Assembly (NCBI GenBank): GCA_003550325.1
Contig: QKWP01000645.1
Coordinates: forward strand, 97,706 to 161,705
Source of the DNA: Gigaspora rosea
Taxonomy: Eukaryota > Glomeromycota > Glomeromycetes > Diversisporales > Gigasporaceae
DNA: 64,000 nucleotides
Direction: 5' to 3'
Part shown: positions 58,830-64,000 of the stretch, piece after piece
Layout of the letters: each line of letters starts with the position of its first letter
Position numbering within the stretch: position 1 is the first letter of the stretch
The notes under the pieces: generated by a model
What the model saw: only the letters and a program-made list of their open reading frames with translations
Databases searched by the model: none
Told to the model about the DNA's origin: nothing
Translations under genes and position numbers: made by a program

Positions 58830-59518
58830 TTAGGGACTTTTTCTTGAAGATTTGTATTATTTAAAAGCGTATAAACAATGTAACTTTAATATAGTTCAGT
58901 AGTAAATGTAATATCTTTATTAATAAAAAATATAATCTATTACACAAAATCATGAATTTTATACGTTTAATGTATTTGCTACAATTAAGTAATAATGAAG
59001 TAATTTATGACGACAAAGATTGTAATAGCTACATAACTATGATCTAGAACGAAAAAAGCCACTAACAAAATTTACCAGCAACGACGAAACAACACCACAG
59101 ATGAAGCTAAAGAAACTATATAATACGACAACGATCTCTCACTGTCACCTGAAAAGAAAAAGAAAATGTTAGCCCAATATTGCAATATTTGATCAGTCAG
59201 ATTTAATTCGTTATTCGAATAAGCAAAGCGGGAATAAAATTTACACCTCTTAACGCTGTAATGCCGTAATACTGTAAAGTCTTGATTTCCGGATTTAAAT
59301 TTAACATGTAACTCTTGCTGTAGTGTCGCCTCAGAGAACAGCGCCGTAGCTATATATATATATGGACGTACGTACATACCTTAGCTTTGCGATTAATATA
59401 GGCTCTATTTGATTGGCTAATTATTCATAGTTCGTAGAACAATCTGGAATGAAGTTTAGAATAATCCAACTGATAATCATTACTAAATAAGGTGCGATCG
59501 TCAATTACCAAATCTGGT
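58830..59518. other. 3' non-coding part of the transposon
   Basis: AT-rich; AATAAA-like words just after the gene (about 58919, TTAATAAAAAATA) may serve as polyadenylation signal. No further gene; minus-strand frame 59072-59377 has no recognisable content. Confidence 0.5.
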
Positions 59519-59532
59519 AAAATCCCCGACTG
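59519..59532 (-). repeat. Right terminal inverted repeat of the 3.9-kb transposon
   Basis: AAAATCCCCGACTG, perfect reverse complement of the left end, followed by the second CAAAG. Confidence 0.88.
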
Positions 59533-60603
59533 CAAAGGGCTTGAGAAACTATTTAGAAATTACATTTGAAAACAAATACACTATGCTACTAAGGAAATTA
59601 AAATTTTTAACTAAACATATTTCAAATATGTCTAGTAAATACAAAGAAAACCTTTTTTTCAATAAAATGCAAAAACATTCTATTAAGAAATAAGAAAGAG
59701 ATCTCTAAGGCACTTTTAGAATCTTTTGAAAACATAAATAATGTAGTTTTGATCAAACTGTTATTAATCGAGGATACTCTATACCTTTCAGATCAGTGGA
59801 TAGTAACTTTTAAAACCATAGACAACTCAGATTTCAAAAACAGAATTCCCAAATTTACATATATATAGGATAACAAAATACATATAGAATAGGATATAGT
59901 AACAAAAAATATATGATTTCTATAAGCAAAAAGGCCATATAAAGAAAGACTGTAGACATTTCCAAGAATCAGTGCTATTAAGGAACAATTACCAGGCATA
60001 TAAACAAACCAAAACAGACAGGCTATTCAACCAGGGAATAATGGTACTGTGGTAATAGAAACTAAAGCCCCAGAGGCAGACACTACAAAGGAAACTAGAG
60101 GACCTATAGAGCAAATGGAAGAGACCGGAACCAAGCTAAAAATAGTTAATAATCTGATAGGGGATAGTCCATCTAAAGAGAAAACTGTCCATAAGGGAAA
60201 ACCAAAAATTCAGATGCCAGAAATCACAGACAAAAGGTATGAACTTGCAAGTTTGGGTATACAATGATAAATACTCTCCAAACAAAAGAGCCCTATTCAG
60301 GTCACAATACAAATAAGATAATACAAACTGCAGTAATAAATATAGGCAATGGTAATAATTTTATAGTCACTATCTGCAAAAAAAACAATCATAAATAAAA
60401 GAACTCAATACACAAAACAGAGGAGGTCAGATCAACTCCCTATGGCAGACACAGGGGAGGAGATCAGTCATGACAATAATAAATAGAATCCTTTCTTATA
60501 CAGTACTTATGCCCCTTATCAAAAATCTAAAGATTGCTATACTTAATATAAAAGGTTTAAATAATAGGAGCAAGTAGCAAAACACTTTAATGCTATTAAA
60601 ATC

Positions 60604-61181
60604 ATAAGGTAAAGTGGGGTATTTTGACGAAGTTAAAGTTGTTAAAATGAAAACTTTTTTATTTTATTATAAAAAAAAATTCTATTCGTTTGTTTAAAAT
60701 CAGTACATAATATTAAGTAAATTTTATATAAAAATAGTAATGTTGAATACTGCTTTGGACAGTAATAACTGACTTTATACATCGTATTATAAAGTCAAAA
60801 TTTAAGAGGAGTGGGGGTATTGTGACGAATTGAAGATATCTTGTGACACAGTAGTCAGAATTGAATGATTTTTATACCATTCTATTTGTCTTAATGAGCC
60901 GAATCGAATGGCGGTAAGATCACCTAATTCTGACCACTAGATCGCAAGATATGACCAAATATATGCTGTAAGAAAAAAAGTTTAAAAAAATCTCAACAAA
61001 AGACAAAGTTGGTTATATCTTGTGACCTAGTAATCAGAATTATGGTTTATCCACCAATCGGTTCGCCTCATTGAGATGATTCGATTGATATAAAAATTCA
61101 CTCAATTCTGATCATTATTCTTAGAGATAACCCAATTTGTCACAATACCCTTCTTCGTCAAAATATCCCACTTTACCTTAT
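60604..61181. mobile_element. MITE with two tiers of inverted repeats, inserted in LINE endonuclease
   Basis: Ends ATAAGGTAAAGTGGGGTATT and the complement of ...AATATCCCACTTTACCTTAT, extending through TTGACGAAG. A second internal inverted pair is built on GATATCTTGTGAC-CAGTAGTCAGAATT-type sequence (about 60825 and 61010). 578 bp. It splits the endonuclease start (60523) from its middle (61324). Confidence 0.8.
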
Positions 61182-62318
61182 AATATAGATATAATTATGT
61201 TACAAAAAATGAATTTTAATAATAAATGAACAAGGGAATTTTGAAACATCAATAAGGTACAGTTCTATTTGAACTAACAAAATAGCGATCCTAGCTGAAA
61301 AAAAAGAGATCGAATTTAAAGAAATGAAAACTGAGGCAAAAGAAAGAATTATTTCAACAAAATTTATATACAAAGGACATTTTTACCACATTACAAATAT
61401 ATATGCACCTTTGTTACAGAGCAAAAGGATTATGTATTTTCAAACCCGGGCACCTAGTTCAAAAAAGGAAGCCATCAATATAATTGAAGGTAACTTTAAT
61501 ATAAACATAGACCTGAACAAAAATAGGGTTAGCATAGTGGATGCTCAGAACGATTCTTCTAGAAGATTACTAATAGAAAACATGAAAGAATTTGTCAATG
61601 CAACAGACTACCAAACCGTTCTTAACCTTTTTTTAAAATACCCGAACAACAATTTAATAGCAACCTGCATAAACTATATTTTTGTAGAATAGAACTACAG
61701 TCACACTATTACAGAAGTCAAAACCCAATATAAGAACTCAGACTACTTGCTGTTAAAAAGCACGCTTTAACTTTAAGATAAATAAGAGACATAGTATACT
61801 CTGAAAGTTTGAACCAAGCTTTCTTGAAAATGAATTATTAGTTAGGGAGGTCATGAAGAAACTAAAAGCAAAATCAAAAACAGTAAAATGGGACTTTTGT
61901 AAATTAAGAGTACAGTCCATTATTCAAGCATTTAGAAGACCTAAAAACCCAGAGTCACAAATTGCTCAACTAGACAAAAGGATTTTTAAAATTAAAACAA
62001 CACAAGCTAAAAGTGGAAAGAATCCTAGCCAGACAGATGAACTAGCAAACCTAGAAGTACAATTGCAAAAAGAAACAGAAATACTTGCAAACAAATAGTT
62101 ATTAAGATCTAAGACAAGGTGGATCAAGAAAGGAGAGAAATTGACAAAATACTTCTTTGCACACTACAAGAGTAAACGTAATGCTCAAAATCAAAGCAGA
62201 ATCAAAGCCCCAAAGAGAAGTTAGAGTCAGAAAATATGCTAAATTATATAAAAGAACAATATTAAAAGCTCTATATTCCAGAGAAAGCAGAGAAGAAAGT
62301 GATACTGATAGTGGCCAG

Positions 62319-62572
62319 TAGGTTTCTCAAAGTCGAATCAAATTAAATATTAGGTATATTTGAATTTGATCGAATCGAATAAGCTCTTGATTTGAATTTG
62401 ATTTAATCAAATCAAATCAAATTTATTTGTAATTTTTATTAAATATTTTCAAATCAAATCGAATATTTTGTCAATTTGAATTTGATTAATTTGAAATTTC
62501 TGTATTTGAATTTGATTTGAGATCAAATATTTGATTGAATCAAATCAGATCAAATCAAATTGCGGAACTCTA
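62319..62572. mobile_element. hAT-like MITE, reverse-oriented relative of the 19855-20140 element
   Basis: Ends TAGGTTTCTCAAAGTCGAAT and ...AAATTGCGGAACTCTA, flanked by a perfect 8-bp duplication GTGGCCAG (62311-62318 and 62573-62580). 254 bp. Interior of CAAATCAAAT/TTTGAATTTGATT words. Same ends as the 19855 copy read on the other strand. Confidence 0.9.
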
Positions 62573-63240
62573 GTGGCCAGAGTAGAGTTAGAAGAAGAGA
62601 AAAATTCAAAAAAGTGGAAGACTCAGATTTGGTGAAGATTCTGGATCATGAGGTACAAACTAATAAAATATCTATAAAAGATATATGGTTCAAAAGCATT
62701 AGAAAGCTAGAGAAAAAGTTAACAAAAGAAATCTTTTATTTAGAGGAAGGATTTTGCTAGTGAAATTGTTTATTTTATTATGATTTTAGTATATGGTATA
62801 CTTAGAACCCTCTAATGGAAAACAAATAACAATATTCTAGCTCAGTAGATTAAAAAAGACTCCAGGATGCTTTTGAGTTAGATAGTCTTTTAGGGCCCAT
62901 AACTCGGCCTACAGACCCAGTAGTAGGAAATATGTTGAAGATCAAAAAAATAATAATGTAACCAAGACTTTTAACAGGGGATACTTTATAGGCCAAATTT
63001 AAAAGAGAATAGGTCTTCTATATACTGAAAGAGAAAAGGAACCTAAGGGTTAACCAAGTACTACAAACTGGAGTAAGCTCCTAGGCATGACCAAAGGAGT
63101 GGAAAGCATATTTAAAAGCCTGAAGGAGTTTAGAAAGGAAGATCTGGAACTGGCCATAAAAACTCAAAGAAACCAAGATAGAAGAGATAAAAGGAGGAAA
63201 TCTTATAGTAAAAAGGGTTACAAATATATTTAGGTAGAGA

Positions 63241-64000
63241 TGCATTAGTCCTGAAAAAGACCAGTTCAGGAATGGTCCTGAACTGGAACTGTTAAGGACC
63301 ATGGGACTATTAAAGGACCAGTTTTTGTAAACATAACTGTGATGTTTGTATTACCCAATCAAATTTCTTAATCAGATGTATTGTAGATTATATTATATCT
63401 GACAGTAAATAATTACATTATTTTGGGCCAATAAAATCTTATTCATTAAGATTGACGTAATTATTTAAGGACTATTATAGGATTAGGAGCATGGGGTTAG
63501 AGGGCATGCCTCAAAGTCATGCCCCTGAAGCATGCCTAGGGCATGCCTTTTGGCCAAAAGGTATACCTCTGTCAAGTGATCTTGTTATGTAATATAAAGG
63601 TATATGATTAGACAATTAAGCATGCAAATGTTATAGTAAAAAATTATAATACAACTATAGTCAAACTTAATTATGTTTATTTAGTTTTTTAAGCAAAATT
63701 TGATAGAATTTTTATTTTTTTTATCAAAAATATATTTGTATTTTATAAAATAAAACATTGTGACAAATTTATAAAATTAGAGTATTTTGACTATAAAGTT
63801 TACTATTTACTATTTATTTTAGATATTTTTTATTGTAAAATCATATAGATAACATATAATATATTGTTCTGCAAAAAAATAGATTAGACATTATCAATAT
63901 AATTTTACAATAAGAAATATCAAAAAAAACAAATATATAATAAATAATAAATTTCATAATTAGTCAAATAATTTAATTTTATAAATTGGGAATAGAAATT
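63241..64000. other. Non-coding end of window with short palindromic words
   Basis: 63250-63320 has mirrored GACCAGTTCAGGA / TCCTGAACTGG words. 63505-63570 has five GGCATGCCT-type words ending in GGTATACCTCT, possibly a very short MITE of the same construction as the hAT-like ones. The last 400 bp are AT-rich without features. Confidence 0.4.

Larger units (their letters stand above)
55639..59532 (+). mobile_element. 3.9-kb autonomous-looking DNA transposon, superfamily not recognised
   Basis: Perfect 14-bp terminal inverted repeats CAGTCGGGGATTTT (55639-55652) and AAAATCCCCGACTG (59519-59532), flanked by a perfect 5-bp duplication CAAAG (55634-55638 and 59533-59537). 3,894 bp with a single intact 974-codon gene and about 250-700 bp of non-coding flank on each side. 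Inserted in the ORF1 region of an old LINE. Intact gene, perfect ends and perfect duplication indicate a recent arrival. Confidence 0.88.
54919..63240 (+). mobile_element. Decayed LINE of a second lineage, host of three later insertions
   Basis: LINE relics in order. ORF1-like frames at 55122-55640, continuing 59540-60267, with the knuckle-like YKQKGHIKKDCRHFQE (first Cys lost) near 59920. An endonuclease start LKIAILNIKGLNNRSK at about 60523. After a MITE, more endonuclease (HITNIYAPLLQS, GNFNINIDLNKNR) at 61324-61692. An RT-upstream helical region at 61853-62098, then weak RT-like pieces to about 63240. Insertions: 55639-59532, 60604-61181 and 62319-62572. Stops throughout; no 3' poly(A) end recognised in the window. 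Confidence 0.65.

Noticed and set aside
1-64000. CRISPR arrays, operons, ribosome binding sites or prophage-like modules
   Set aside because: Spliced genes, LINEs with poly(A) and MITEs show a eukaryotic nuclear genome; the tandem repeats lack spacer structure.

Overview
The window is AT-rich eukaryotic DNA with small introns, three conserved single-copy genes and a very high load of nested transposons. Best guess: an arbuscular mycorrhizal fungus (Glomeromycotina, Rhizophagus-like). Reasons: split genes of fungal type; decayed members of the AAA-ATPase-like/PD-(D/E)XK protein family that I recall as expanded in these fungi; LINEs with A-rich tails; many short inverted-repeat elements. The genus is inference.

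Host genes, all on the minus strand: AP-3 complex beta subunit (2525-6201, vesicle transport to the vacuole), VPS15-like regulatory kinase of the class III PI3-kinase complex (24109-31640, endosome/autophagy), and PIG-L, the GlcNAc-PI de-N-acetylase of GPI-anchor synthesis (34746-36051). Broken host-type genes: an AAA-like/PD-(D/E)XK protein (about 690-1560, plus) and a striatin WD40 fragment (about 36850-37210, minus).

Mobile DNA fills the rest. (1) 6.3-10.5 kb: MITEs and an A-rich degenerate tandem repeat. (2) 10.5-21.3 kb: one old full-length LINE with 17-bp target duplications, split by at least four later insertions, including a 2.6-kb composite with a tRNA-derived SINE, a satellite and a 416-bp assembly gap. 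(3) 21.7-22.5 kb: a hAT-like MITE inside another. (4) 32.7-33.6 kb: an element with ~50-bp terminal repeats. (5) 38.8-43.1 kb: direct repeats, a perfect fold-back centred on a single N, and three MITEs. (6) 45.5-46.5 kb: a ~200-bp satellite. (7) 47.8-51.7 kb: a younger 5'-truncated LINE of the same lineage as (2), inserted at the edge of a 1.1-kb poly(A) retroposon. (8) 53.1-54.9 kb: a hAT-like MITE and a second copy of that retroposon. (9) 54.9-63.2 kb: a decayed LINE of another lineage, interrupted by a 3.9-kb DNA transposon (55639-59532) and two MITEs.

The strongest candidate for an undescribed system is the 55639-59532 transposon. It has 14-bp terminal inverted repeats (CAGTCGGGGATTTT), a perfect 5-bp target duplication (CAAAG) and one uninterrupted 974-codon gene for a putative RNase H-fold transposase with a CxxC...CxxC zinc ribbon, which I cannot place in a named superfamily. 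A second theme is a set of hAT-type MITEs with 8-bp target duplications whose interiors are built from short palindromic words, a different word in each.
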